Origin: an uncultured Paracoccaceae bacterium
Lineage (GTDB): Bacteria > Pseudomonadota > Alphaproteobacteria > Rhodobacterales > Rhodobacteraceae
NCBI GenBank assembly: GCA_947499715.1
Contig: CANMPL010000018.1
Coordinates: 1 to 37,952 of the forward strand
Reading direction: 5' to 3'
Length of the DNA: 37,952 bases
Shown: one piece after another, positions 1 through 7,730 of the stretch
Layout: each line of letters starts with the position of its first letter
How positions within the stretch are numbered: position 1 is the first letter of the stretch
Notes under the pieces: model-generated
What the model saw: only the letters and a program-made list of their open reading frames with translations
Told to the model about the DNA's origin: nothing
Databases searched by the model: none
Position numbers and translations under genes: made by a program

Positions 1-77
1 CAATACGGCGAAGGGGCAGGGGGCTATATCTCGGCCGCGCGGGGCATCGCAGGCGGCTATACCATTGCCAAAGGCGT
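1..77. repeat. terminal direct repeat, left copy (circular contig overlap)
   Basis: Bases 1-77 are identical to 37876-37952. The repeat lies inside the metalloprotease coding sequence, and the reading frame is the same in both copies, so this is the overlap left when a circular molecule is assembled linearly, not a biological terminal repeat. The true circle is 37,875 bp. Confidence 0.95.
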
Positions 78-957
78 CACGATCGAAAAGGCCGTGGGCG
101 GCAATGGTGACGATAACCTGATCGGCAATAGCGCCAATAACGTGCTGGTGGGCCGCAACGGGTCCGATGTGATCAACGGGGGCCGGGGGCGTGATGCGAT
201 CTATGGTGGCAATACCGGCGACCGGTTGAACGGCAATGATGGCAAGGATGAGATCTTTGGCGGGAAGGGCAATGATCGGATTACCGGCGGCTGGAAAGAC
301 GACATTTTGCACGGTGATGACGGCAATGATTTTATTCAGGGCGGGGATGAAAATGACCGGGTCTGGGGCGGATCTGGAGCGGATCAATTGGCCGGTCAGG
401 ACGGCAAAGATGTCATGGGCGGCGGCACCGGCAACGATAAGATGTGGGGCGGTGGCCAGAACGATGTGATGTCGGGCAACGCCGGCGCAGACGAGATGCG
501 GGGCGGTAACGGTCGTGACCAGATCCGCGCCGGCGAAGGCAACGACAAACTATGGGGCAACAACGGTGACGACCTGCTCGAAGGCAACGCAGGAAACGAC
601 CGCCTGACCGGCGGCACCGGCAAGGATCTTTTGCGTGGTGGCATCGGCAGTGACGTCTTTGACTTCAATCGGGCAAAAGACAGCAAGTTGGGCAACAACG
701 CGGATGTCATCGGTGACTTCAACGCCGATCGTGACCGGATTGACCTGCGCGGCATTGATGCGGATTGGACCGCAGGTGGCAACCAGAATTTCACGTTCCG
801 GGGCGGCGGTGTGTTTAATGATGCCGGACAGGTGCGGGTGGTCAAAAAGAACGGTGACACCATCGTGAAGATCAATACCGACAACGACAAAGCTATCGAG
901 ATGGAAATCATCCTGCGTGGCAATCACAACCTGACGGCGGATGATTTCATCCTCTGA
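1..957 (+). CDS. serralysin-like M10 metalloprotease, C-terminal RTX part (continues from 37048-37875)
   Basis: Codons 277-594 plus the stop of the junction-spanning protease. Residues about 310-485 are glycine/aspartate-rich RTX nonapeptides of the GGxGxDxUx type that bind calcium and fold as a beta-roll. The last hundred residues (from about 490, with SDVFDFNRAKDS and DVIGDFNADRDRIDL) resemble the Peptidase_M10_C module that carries the C-terminal secretion signal. Several repeats carry Trp at the ninth position (VWG, MWG, LWG), as in the other two RTX proteins of this plasmid. If the window is read as linear, the in-frame ATG at 94 gives a false N-terminally truncated gene. The opposite-strand open frames here are products of repeat composition. 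Confidence 0.93.
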   Translation, partial: QYGEGAGGYISAARGIAGGYTIAKGVTIEKAVGGNGDDNLIGNSANNVLVGRNGSDVINGGRGRDAIYGGNTGDRLNGNDGKDEIFGGKGNDRITGGWKDDILHGDDGNDFIQGGDENDRVWGGSGADQLAGQDGKDVMGGGTGNDKMWGGGQNDVMSGNAGADEMRGGNGRDQIRAGEGNDKLWGNNGDDLLEGNAGNDRLTGGTGKDLLRGGIGSDVFDFNRAKDSKLGNNADVIGDFNADRDRIDLRGIDADWTAGGNQNFTFRGGGVFNDAGQVRVVKKNGDTIVKINTDNDKAIEMEIILRGNHNLTADDFIL

Positions 958-969
958 CGGGTGCTCATG

Positions 970-998
970 TTGACATCAAAATAGCCACCCGATACGCC
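970..998 (+). promoter_or_regulatory. possible sigma-70 type promoter upstream of the DUF4422-GT8 gene
   Basis: TTGACA at 970-975, a 17-base spacer and TACGCC at 993-998. The -35 is perfect and the -10 poor. Transcription would start near 1005, which favours the ATG at 1033 over the GTG at 1015. Prediction only. Confidence 0.3.
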
Positions 999-1032
999 CA
1001 CCAGACGTGAAAATGTGGGGATGCGGGCCGCG

Positions 1033-2877
1033 ATGAAAGCCACGCTTTATACGGCTTATCATAAGCCTTCACCGATCCTGAAAAGTGACGCCGTGGTGCC
1101 GCTGCATGTGGGCTGTGCCAAGGCGGGCGCACCCTTGCCCGGCATGGTCGGCGATCACACCGGCGACAATATCTCTGACCGCAACGCCGCCTATTGCGAG
1201 CTGACGGGCCTCTATTGGGCCTGGAAGAACGACACGGGTAGCAGCCACATCGGCCTGATGCACTATCGCCGCGTGCTGGACCTTGCCGGTCAGGCCGATG
1301 ATCCGATGACCGAGGTATTCGTGCCGCGCTTTGACGTGGCCGGTTGGCTGGGCAAGACCGAAGACTGGCTGGCTGATGCGGATGTCGACGTGGTCGTGCC
1401 CAAACCGCATCTGGTGGGCCATAACCTGACCCGGAATTTCGCCAAGCGCAGCCAGCCGCAGGATCTCAAACTCACGCGCAAGATCATCGCCGCCGATCAC
1501 CCCGACTGGCTTGATGATTTTGACGCCGTGATGGCGGATCGCCGCTTGCTCTTGGGTAATATGTGCCTGATGCGCCGCGACATTCTTGATCGCTACTGCA
1601 CATGGATGTTCGACATCCTTGAAAAGGTCGAAGGTGCGGACGTCGATCGCAGCCACTACAACCCCTATCAATCGCGCTATCTGGGCTTCATCTCTGAACG
1701 CCTGCTGACGATTTTCATGCACCGTCTGCGCCGCGAGGATCCGTCACTGAAAGTGCGCGAGGTGCATATCCTCAACACCGCCAACGCCATGGTGCTGCCC
1801 ACCATTGCTGACGACAGCCTCAATGGGCCGGAGCATATCAACGTGGCCTTTGCTGCCGACCGCGCCTATCTGCCCCATACCGCCGCCATGCTGCGCTCGA
1901 TGTTTGATCACGCCGCACCCGACCGGCAGATCAACCTCTTTTTCCTGCAAACTGACATTGCCCAGCCCGATATGGACCTGCTGGCAGAGGTGGTGGCGAC
2001 CCGGCCCCGCACCACCCTGCACCCGATTGCTGCGGGCAATCCGTTTGAGACCAGCTACCGCTCCGCCAGCCGTGCGCCCTCAAACGCCACGTACAACCGG
2101 TTCCTCTTGTTTGATCTTCTGCCCGGTCTCGACCGGCTGCTTTATGTGGATGTCGACATGATCTTCCGCGGTGACGTGGCTGAGGTTTTCGACACCGATA
2201 TGGGCGGGGGGCCCCTTGGTGCCGTGCCTGATTACATCATGACCCGCACGCTGACGGGACCCACGCGCACCGCCCATCCCGATATCCCCGATATGGGGGC
2301 CTATCACCGCGACACGCTGGGCCTGTCGGATGCGCAGATCGCGGGCTACTTCAACGCAGGCCTGTTGCTGTTTAACTTTGCCGCCATCGACGATGTGCCG
2401 GGCACCGGGGCCAAGCTCATTAAGATGGCCCAGACCGGGCAATATCTGTTCCGCGACCAGGACATCCTGAACGCCTATTTCAAGGACAGCGTCTTTCGCC
2501 TGCCGGCGCGGTTTAATGCCTTTAACTCCAAGTTAGAGACTTATGCCCGCGTGCCGCAGGCCAACTACCGCGAGGCGATGGCAGGCCGCGCCGATCCGCT
2601 GGTGATCCATTATGCCGCCGGTGACCACAAACCCTGGTCGGGCCATGCCATCGGACAGGCGCAGCACTATTGGGATGCGATATCGCGCACGCCGTTCTAT
2701 CCCGAAATCCTGGCAGAGAACCTTGCCGCGCGGATCAAGGTCGAGGCCAAACCGCACCGCCGCCAGCGCCGCATCGTCAGCGTTGGCCGCAAGATCGCCA
2801 ACCGCGCGCCTTTCCTGCGTGCCCCGCTGCTGCGCGTCTATGATGTGCTGCGCAATTTTGCGCGATTTGGCCGATGA
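1033..2877 (+). CDS. two-domain glycosyltransferase: DUF4422 + GT8
   Basis: 614 residues from the ATG at 1033. In-frame starts at 1015 (GTG) and 1021 (ATG) are possible, but MKATLYTAYHKPSP is how DUF4422 proteins usually begin. Residues 1 to about 260 match DUF4422, a family found in capsule and O-antigen clusters, with YCELTGLYWAWKN and the HYRR motif. From about residue 268 a GT8 (glycogenin/LgtC-like) domain follows: INVAFAADRAYLPH opening strand, DVD metal-binding triad at 373-375, NAGLLLFN, and HYAAGDHKPW near the C terminus. GT8 enzymes are retaining and use UDP-sugars. It probably adds two sugars in sequence to the polysaccharide in the cytoplasm; donor and acceptor are not readable. 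The next gene overlaps it by four bases (ATGA). Confidence 0.85.
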   Translation: MKATLYTAYHKPSPILKSDAVVPLHVGCAKAGAPLPGMVGDHTGDNISDRNAAYCELTGLYWAWKNDTGSSHIGLMHYRRVLDLAGQADDPMTEVFVPRFDVAGWLGKTEDWLADADVDVVVPKPHLVGHNLTRNFAKRSQPQDLKLTRKIIAADHPDWLDDFDAVMADRRLLLGNMCLMRRDILDRYCTWMFDILEKVEGADVDRSHYNPYQSRYLGFISERLLTIFMHRLRREDPSLKVREVHILNTANAMVLPTIADDSLNGPEHINVAFAADRAYLPHTAAMLRSMFDHAAPDRQINLFFLQTDIAQPDMDLLAEVVATRPRTTLHPIAAGNPFETSYRSASRAPSNATYNRFLLFDLLPGLDRLLYVDVDMIFRGDVAEVFDTDMGGGPLGAVPDYIMTRTLTGPTRTAHPDIPDMGAYHRDTLGLSDAQIAGYFNAGLLLFNFAAIDDVPGTGAKLIKMAQTGQYLFRDQDILNAYFKDSVFRLPARFNAFNSKLETYARVPQANYREAMAGRADPLVIHYAAGDHKPWSGHAIGQAQHYWDAISRTPFYPEILAENLAARIKVEAKPHRRQRRIVSVGRKIANRAPFLRAPLLRVYDVLRNFARFGR

Positions 2878-3545
2878 TCGGGGACATGTCCTGGTTCAAA
2901 GATGGTCAGATCACGCGCCGCATCTATATCGTGGCCAGTCCCTATAAGACCGCGACCACCACAGTGGGCGAAGCGCTTGTGGCACTTGGCGCAGGCAAAA
3001 AAGACATGCGTTACAAGGCGGGGCTGATCAAGCAATACGCTGACCCGATCCGCACGCTCAATCGCGAGATCAAGCCAAAGACGGACTTTGACGACTGGCT
3101 GGCCGCCAATGAAATCCGCGTCTGTCAGATGCTGGCCGATTTCACCGCCCATGTGGCACCCTTTGATATTTTTTCCGACGCCCCCTTTGGCCATACACAG
3201 CTGCACCCCTTTATCCGCAAGGCGATTGCGCCCAAGGCGCGGTTCATCTGGGTCAACCGGCCCAAGGACGCCTGGCTGGCATCCGTGCGCAAATGGGAAC
3301 TGTCGCACCCCGACACCTACCCCAAGCATGACCTGTGGCACACTGACCCCGATGCCAAGGTTGAGATGTTGATGAAACGCCGCCGTCGCCAGCGGCTGCA
3401 ATTCAAGGCCTTGGCCAAGGCGCGCCCTGACGATTGCCTGACCCTGCATATTGATGAATTGCAGACCTATGACACGCTGGCCCATTTCTGCGGCGTGCCG
3501 GTGCCATCGGCACCTGTTCCGCGCAGTAACGTCAGCCGGTCCTGA
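2874..3545 (+). CDS. sulfotransferase family protein (P-loop type)
   Basis: 223 residues, translationally coupled to the preceding glycosyltransferase by a 4-base ATGA overlap. SPYKTATTT at residues 22-30 fits the 5'-phosphosulfate-binding loop, and FIWVNRPKDAWLASVRKWE around 124-142 fits the 3'-phosphate-binding strand with R129 and S137. Such enzymes move sulfate from PAPS to a hydroxyl group. Coupling to a glycosyltransferase suggests the acceptor is a sugar of the plasmid-encoded polysaccharide; that is inference. It differs clearly from the two other sulfotransferases on the plasmid (4848-5531 and 7731-8486). PAPS synthesis genes are not present here and would have to be chromosomal. Confidence 0.75.
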   Translation: MIGDMSWFKDGQITRRIYIVASPYKTATTTVGEALVALGAGKKDMRYKAGLIKQYADPIRTLNREIKPKTDFDDWLAANEIRVCQMLADFTAHVAPFDIFSDAPFGHTQLHPFIRKAIAPKARFIWVNRPKDAWLASVRKWELSHPDTYPKHDLWHTDPDAKVEMLMKRRRRQRLQFKALAKARPDDCLTLHIDELQTYDTLAHFCGVPVPSAPVPRSNVSRS

Positions 3546-3571
3546 CCGCCCGGTCCAAACGGGCCTGGAAC

Positions 3572-3594
3572 AAAAAGGGGGGCCGCAGCCCCCC
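3572..3594 (-). terminator. rho-independent terminator of the sqdB-like gene
   Basis: GGGGGGC at 3577-3583 pairs with GCCCCCC at 3588-3594 around a 4-base loop. Read on the minus strand, the hairpin is followed directly by TTTTT (3576-3572). It sits just past the stop of the minus-strand gene at 3602. Confidence 0.8.
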
Positions 3595-3601
3595 GATCAG
3601 A

Positions 3602-4759
3602 TTACTTCCACAAGCTGACGCAGGGGATCTTTGTCTTGTCGCAGCGATCGGCGTATTTCGCGGCGATCTCGCGGACCTCATCCATCACACCATCGCCCAG
3701 CTTGATCGGGTCCAGACCCATGCCGAGGAAGCGGTCATTGGCCACGTGCAGATCATTCTCTGGCGCCTCGTTGCGCGGGTTTTCCAGATAGGCGATTTCC
3801 GCCTCCATCTGGTCGGCAATCATCTTGGCCAGATCGCGCACCCGGTGGGTCTCTGTCATCTGGTTGAGGATGTTCACACGCTCGCCCGATTGCGGCGGGT
3901 TGTTCAGCGCCAGCTCAATACATTTGCAGGTATCGGAGATGTGGATGAACGCGCGGGTCTGACCGCCGGTGCCATGCACCGTCATCGGATAGTTCACCGC
4001 CGCCTGCATGATGAACCGGTTCAGCACAGTGCCGTAATCGCCATCATAGTCAAAGCGGTTGATCAGACGCTCATCTTGCCGGGTCTCTTCGGTCTGTGTG
4101 CCCCAGACGATGCCCTGATGCAGGTCGGTGATCTTTACGCCGTCGTTCTTGTTATAGAAGTGGAAGAACAGCTGATCCTGGCTTTTGGTCATGTGGTAGA
4201 TCGAACCGGGGTTGGTCGGATACAGAATTTCCTGCTCGCTTTCGCCTGCGGGCGTGTCGATCTTCACCTTCAGATAGCCCTCGGGGATCTGCATGCCTGC
4301 GGTGCCGTAGCCGTAAACACCCATCGTGCCCAGGTGCACCAGATGGATATCCAGACCCGATTCGACGATCGCGGCCAGCACATCATTGGTGGCATTGAGG
4401 TTGTTGGACACGGTGTAGCGTTTGTGGGCCGCCGATTTCATCGAATAGGGCGCGGCACGCTGCTCGGCAAAGTGGATCACCGCATCGGGCTTTTCCTCTT
4501 GGAACAGGGTCAGCAGGCGGTGATAGTGCTCGCCCACGGTAAAGTTCTGAAACTTAATCTCTTTCCCGGTCAGTTCTTTCCAGACGCGCAGACGCTCACC
4601 GATGGGGCGAATAGGGGTCAGGCTGTCGACTTCCAGTTCGACGTCGATGTTCCGACGGCTCAGGTTATCGACGATCGTGACGTCATGACCGCGCTGGGAC
4701 AGATAAAGGGCGTTTGGCCACCCGCAGAAACCATCACCACCGAGAACGATAATCTTCAT
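3602..4759 (-). CDS. sqdB: UDP-sulfoquinovose synthase (SQD1/SqdB family)
   Basis: 385 residues. This SDR-fold enzyme makes UDP-sulfoquinovose from UDP-glucose and sulfite, giving the sulfonated head-group donor of sulfolipid in phototrophs. Recognised by the NAD-binding GGDGFCGW (8-14), the family signature [12 protein letters not shown] (96-107), GTMGVYG with T145, and Y188/K192 of the YxxxK pair; T145, Y and K match the catalytic set described for SQD1. Length is normal. The start follows AAGG nine bases upstream, and a 10-bp palindrome CCAAATTTGG lies at 4775-4784. The other sulfolipid genes (sqdA, sqdC, sqdD or sqdX) are absent, and all neighbours are polysaccharide genes, so the sugar may be destined for the polysaccharide. 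It is transcribed alone, with its own terminator. Confidence 0.88.
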   Translation of the reverse strand: MKIIVLGGDGFCGWPNALYLSQRGHDVTIVDNLSRRNIDVELEVDSLTPIRPIGERLRVWKELTGKEIKFQNFTVGEHYHRLLTLFQEEKPDAVIHFAEQRAAPYSMKSAAHKRYTVSNNLNATNDVLAAIVESGLDIHLVHLGTMGVYGYGTAGMQIPEGYLKVKIDTPAGESEQEILYPTNPGSIYHMTKSQDQLFFHFYNKNDGVKITDLHQGIVWGTQTEETRQDERLINRFDYDGDYGTVLNRFIMQAAVNYPMTVHGTGGQTRAFIHISDTCKCIELALNNPPQSGERVNILNQMTETHRVRDLAKMIADQMEAEIAYLENPRNEAPENDLHVANDRFLGMGLDPIKLGDGVMDEVREIAAKYADRCDKTKIPCVSLWK

Positions 4760-4847
4760 GTTGTATTGCCTTATCCAAATTTGGGTTGCGGACTGCTTTA
4801 GTCAGCTATGAGGGGGAAATCAAACCGGAACCCATGACAAACGGCAA

Positions 4848-5531
4848 TCAATAGCCAAATGTCTCAAAGTCCTGCGCATAGATCTGTTCCAACCGCGCTT
4901 TTTGCGCTGGGGTTACATCGAATGTCGTGCTTTTGCGGCCCTTGTTCTTATAAGGAACCGGCAAATTCGGCAATTTGGATGCGGCCTTGATAATCGCCAT
5001 ATCGGCATCCATCGTTTCCAGCTTACCGATATGATCATACTGGATCACATCGACCATCATCACTGAATGCTGCGGCCGCCAATGCGGGTTCATCGCATGG
5101 GGGTCCTGCCGTTCCAATGCCTCAATAAACTGGTCAAATGACACCTCGGCCTGCGGATCATCCCGGCCGAGGATGGCGTTAAATTCTTCCTGGAATTTAG
5201 GCATCTTCAGCTTGTTGCAATAGCCCGAGACGGCCCTTTTGATTGGATCGCGGGCAATCCCAAAACCATAAAGAGAGCCATCGCGCATTTTCCGATGCAT
5301 CACATCCCACCCGACCTTCAACGGGCGGGGGACAGTGCGGTTGGTATGCACATTGCCGACTTTGAAATGCGGGTCGTCGCGATAGATCCGTTCGAATAGC
5401 AATTTCAGTGATGAACACCCGACTTTGGGCGTGGGCATATAGGCGATGTCGTGATCCGGCAGGACGTAGAACATCATCAGACGGTGGTTTTCCCCATAGG
5501 CGTCTACTACCGTTTCGCGATCAAACTTCAT
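4848..5531 (-). CDS. carbohydrate sulfotransferase (Sulfotransfer_2-like)
   Basis: 227 residues from the ATG at 5531, preceded by AGAGG six bases upstream. The reading frame stays open to 5810, but that extension has no family similarity and would overlap the divergent gene. PAPS-binding loop TPKVGCSSLK at residues 34-43; 3'-phosphate motif IARDPIKRAVSGY at 92-104 with R94 and S102; HWRPQHS at 150-156, typical of chondroitin/HNK-1-type carbohydrate sulfotransferases. Eukaryotic relatives are Golgi membrane proteins; this one has no signal or membrane segment and should act in the cytoplasm on sugar intermediates. It is divergent from the epimerase at 5665 with a 133-bp shared upstream region. 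The acceptor is unknown. Confidence 0.82.
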   Translation of the reverse strand: MKFDRETVVDAYGENHRLMMFYVLPDHDIAYMPTPKVGCSSLKLLFERIYRDDPHFKVGNVHTNRTVPRPLKVGWDVMHRKMRDGSLYGFGIARDPIKRAVSGYCNKLKMPKFQEEFNAILGRDDPQAEVSFDQFIEALERQDPHAMNPHWRPQHSVMMVDVIQYDHIGKLETMDADMAIIKAASKLPNLPVPYKNKGRKSTTFDVTPAQKARLEQIYAQDFETFGY

Positions 5532-5664
5532 CTTTGGCCTCTGGGAATCTGAATTGGCGCTACAAAGACTTTGGCGCTCCCTAAAAGTCAATGCTACCGG
5601 CCAGCCCGCAGCGGTTATTGCACAGGCATTGTGCTTGGCGGCTGGTCTCGCTAAGAGCCGCACG

Positions 5665-6657
5665 ATGGCCTTAACTGAAATGGCGGGTATGATGCAGAAT
5701 TCTTCTCCTTTGGTGTTGGTGGGTGGCTTTGGTTTTGTGGGCCGCAATATCATTGAACAGGTGCAAACCGATCCGGCGTTTTCGGGCCTTGCGCCTGTCA
5801 TCGTCGACAACCTGACAAACCCCGCACCGGGCTATGAAGACCTTGATCTGCCACAACACATCGGCGGCTATCAGGACCAGGCCGCGATTGATTTTGTGAA
5901 CGGCATTGAAACACCCGAAGGGGCAGGGCGCATTTTCGTGTTTCTGGCCGGTGAAACCCGCGTGGCGGAATCCAAGGATCGCCCGCTTGATTTCATCGAC
6001 GCCAATATCGTCGAACCCTCGCGCTTTGTGATGCAGGCCGTGCAACCCGGTGACCGGTTTATCCTGATCTCCACAGCCGGTGCCCTGTTCGATGGCAGCT
6101 TTGAGGTCCGCGTCGACAGCCCCGTGGGTCCGAAAAACTTCTACGGTGCCACCAAGGCCGCAGAAGAGATGATCCTCGAAAAGCTCGTCAGCTTACGCGG
6201 TGGCACCTTTAACGTGATCCGCCTCACAAACGTCTTTGGCAAATATTCCGACAACAAGAAATCCGCCGTGCACGCCTTTACCCGTGCTGCGATTGCGGGT
6301 GCCGAAGTGACGATCAACGGCGACGGCGGTCAGTCCCGCGATTTCATCTATGCCGGTGACGTGGGCTACGGCGTGGCGACATTGGCCGCCAAACTGCGCG
6401 CAGGCGAAGACACCGCAGATGTGAACATGCTCGGGTCAGGCGTCTCGACCACGCTGATGGATGTGGTCGCCGCCATTGAAGAGGCGACAGGCAAACCCTT
6501 GGCCTATCAAAAGGTGCCCGCCAAGGAACTGCTGGCGACTGAGCCGCGCGACGTGATTGCCAATGGCGACGATGTGAAGGTGCTTTTGGGGGATCACATC
6601 ACATCTTTTGTCGATGGCCTGCGTGAAACCCACGGCTATTACCTTAACCGCGGTTAA
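5665..6657 (+). CDS. NAD-dependent epimerase/dehydratase (extended SDR)
   Basis: 330 residues from the ATG at 5665, chosen because AAGAG lies seven bases upstream; the frame is open back to 5554, and later ATGs at 5680, 5689 and 5692 remain possible. Rossmann motif GGFGFVG at 20-26, ISTAGALF with S136/T137, and the catalytic YGATK with Y160 and K164 place it in the GalE/RfbB-type nucleotide-sugar SDRs. The substrate cannot be read from sequence. The context (UDP-sulfoquinovose synthase, sulfotransferases, methyltransferase) suggests it makes or epimerises an NDP-sugar for the polysaccharide. A run of phased 11-bp repeats follows its stop. Confidence 0.82.
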   Translation: MALTEMAGMMQNSSPLVLVGGFGFVGRNIIEQVQTDPAFSGLAPVIVDNLTNPAPGYEDLDLPQHIGGYQDQAAIDFVNGIETPEGAGRIFVFLAGETRVAESKDRPLDFIDANIVEPSRFVMQAVQPGDRFILISTAGALFDGSFEVRVDSPVGPKNFYGATKAAEEMILEKLVSLRGGTFNVIRLTNVFGKYSDNKKSAVHAFTRAAIAGAEVTINGDGGQSRDFIYAGDVGYGVATLAAKLRAGEDTADVNMLGSGVSTTLMDVVAAIEEATGKPLAYQKVPAKELLATEPRDVIANGDDVKVLLGDHITSFVDGLRETHGYYLNRG

Positions 6658-6669
6658 GACTTTCATGCG

Positions 6670-6713
6670 CATGCTTTGTGCATGCTTTGTGTATGGTTTC
6701 TGCATGGGTTGTG
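6670..6713 (+). repeat. four tandem 11-bp repeats upstream of the methyltransferase gene
   Basis: Consecutive 11-bp units: CATGCTTTGTG (6670-6680), CATGCTTTGTG (6681-6691), TATGGTTTCTG (6692-6702) and CATGGGTTGTG (6703-6713). The first two are identical and the others degenerate. The 11-bp period is close to one DNA helical turn. They lie between the epimerase stop (6657) and the methyltransferase start (6765). Confidence 0.75.
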
Positions 6714-6764
6714 GCCCATTGATTTGGGGCGTTCGGTGCCTCCTGATAAGGAAGATTATGTAAC

Positions 6765-7730
6765 ATGATCGCGCCTGATATGACCCCCGACGCCTTTGTC
6801 GCCCGTCTTATTCAGGACATCCCGCAGCTGCTGCATCTGGATGCGGATGGGCAGTTGCTGGTCATCCCCGATCATGGCCACCGCAATGTCAGCCGCCGGA
6901 TTTTGACCCGGACCGTGGGGCATTTGCCCGACCCGCAAACGATCGCCCATCGGTCGTTTTACCGCGACCTTGAAGCGATGATCCGCGAGATGGATCCAAA
7001 GGCTGCCAAGTCCATCGGGCTGGTCAATATGATGCCGCCACCGGGCGTCAATGTGATGGCCCGCAACAAGCAGGTGTTCTTTGATTTCCGCAACGCCGAC
7101 GCGATTGAGGCCAACCTGCGCGCCGCCGGTTTTGACTTTGCCGATGGGCCCCGCGTGCTGGACTTTGGCTGCGCGTCGGGGCGGACATTGCGCACCCTGG
7201 AGCTGGCCTATCCGCAGGTGAATTGGTCCGGCGTGGACGTCATTGCGGGTGACATCACCTGGGCCAAAACCGCGATGCCGCAGATCGATTTTCAGACCTC
7301 CCCCCAGACCCCGCCACTGGCCTTTGAGGATCAGTCTTTTGATGCGGTTTATGGGGCTTCTGTCTGGTCGCATTTTGCCGCCGCCACAGCGCGTGATTGG
7401 TTTGCTGAAATGGCCCGGATCATCCGCCCTGGCGGGTCACTTTGCTTTACCGCCCATGGCTATTACGACCTTGCAAAAAAGGCCATCCGTCAGAATTTAA
7501 CGCTGGATCTGGCGGCGGAAATCCGCGCCGAAATGGACAGCAGCGGTCATGCGTTTTGGGCCAATATCGCCCAAGGCGCGCGCGGCGATCAGAGCGATAT
7601 CTGGGGCACATGTTTTCTGACCCCGGACTGGGTGGAACAGCAGGTGCTGGGCACTGACTGGACCCTTGCCCGTCACGCCATTGGCGAATGGGGCGGGCGG
7701 CAAGATATCTATGTGCTGCAGCGGCGCTGA
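6765..7730 (+). CDS. class I SAM-dependent methyltransferase
   Basis: 321 residues. SAM-binding motif I VLDFGCASG at 131-139, acidic post-motif residue D158 (GVDV), and motif FDAVYGASVWSHF at 192-204 followed by RIIRPGGSLCFTAHG, the usual order in class I Rossmann methyltransferases. Residues 1-125 form an extra N-terminal part that was not recognised. The start has AAGGAAG at 6748-6754; between it and the ATG lies an ATG immediately followed by TAA (6758-6763). Within this cluster it most likely O-methylates a sugar residue or chain end; inference from context only. Confidence 0.8.
   Translation: MIAPDMTPDAFVARLIQDIPQLLHLDADGQLLVIPDHGHRNVSRRILTRTVGHLPDPQTIAHRSFYRDLEAMIREMDPKAAKSIGLVNMMPPPGVNVMARNKQVFFDFRNADAIEANLRAAGFDFADGPRVLDFGCASGRTLRTLELAYPQVNWSGVDVIAGDITWAKTAMPQIDFQTSPQTPPLAFEDQSFDAVYGASVWSHFAAATARDWFAEMARIIRPGGSLCFTAHGYYDLAKKAIRQNLTLDLAAEIRAEMDSSGHAFWANIAQGARGDQSDIWGTCFLTPDWVEQQVLGTDWTLARHAIGEWGGRQDIYVLQRR

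Noticed and set aside
1-77. Terminal direct repeats as a mobile-element or linear-plasmid end
   Set aside because: The repeat is coding sequence in one continuous protease frame; circular overlap explains it fully.
94-957. A separate 287-residue RTX protein starting at the ATG at 94
   Set aside because: The frame is open to base 1 and continues from 37048 across the circular junction; the ATG at 94 is internal.
3746-4801. 351-residue plus-strand frame opposite sqdB
   Set aside because: The opposite strand encodes full-length UDP-sulfoquinovose synthase with all motifs; this frame shows no domain.
5532-5810. Upstream extension of the carbohydrate sulfotransferase to 320 residues
   Set aside because: A good SD precedes the ATG at 5531, the extension shows no similarity, and it would overlap the divergent epimerase gene.
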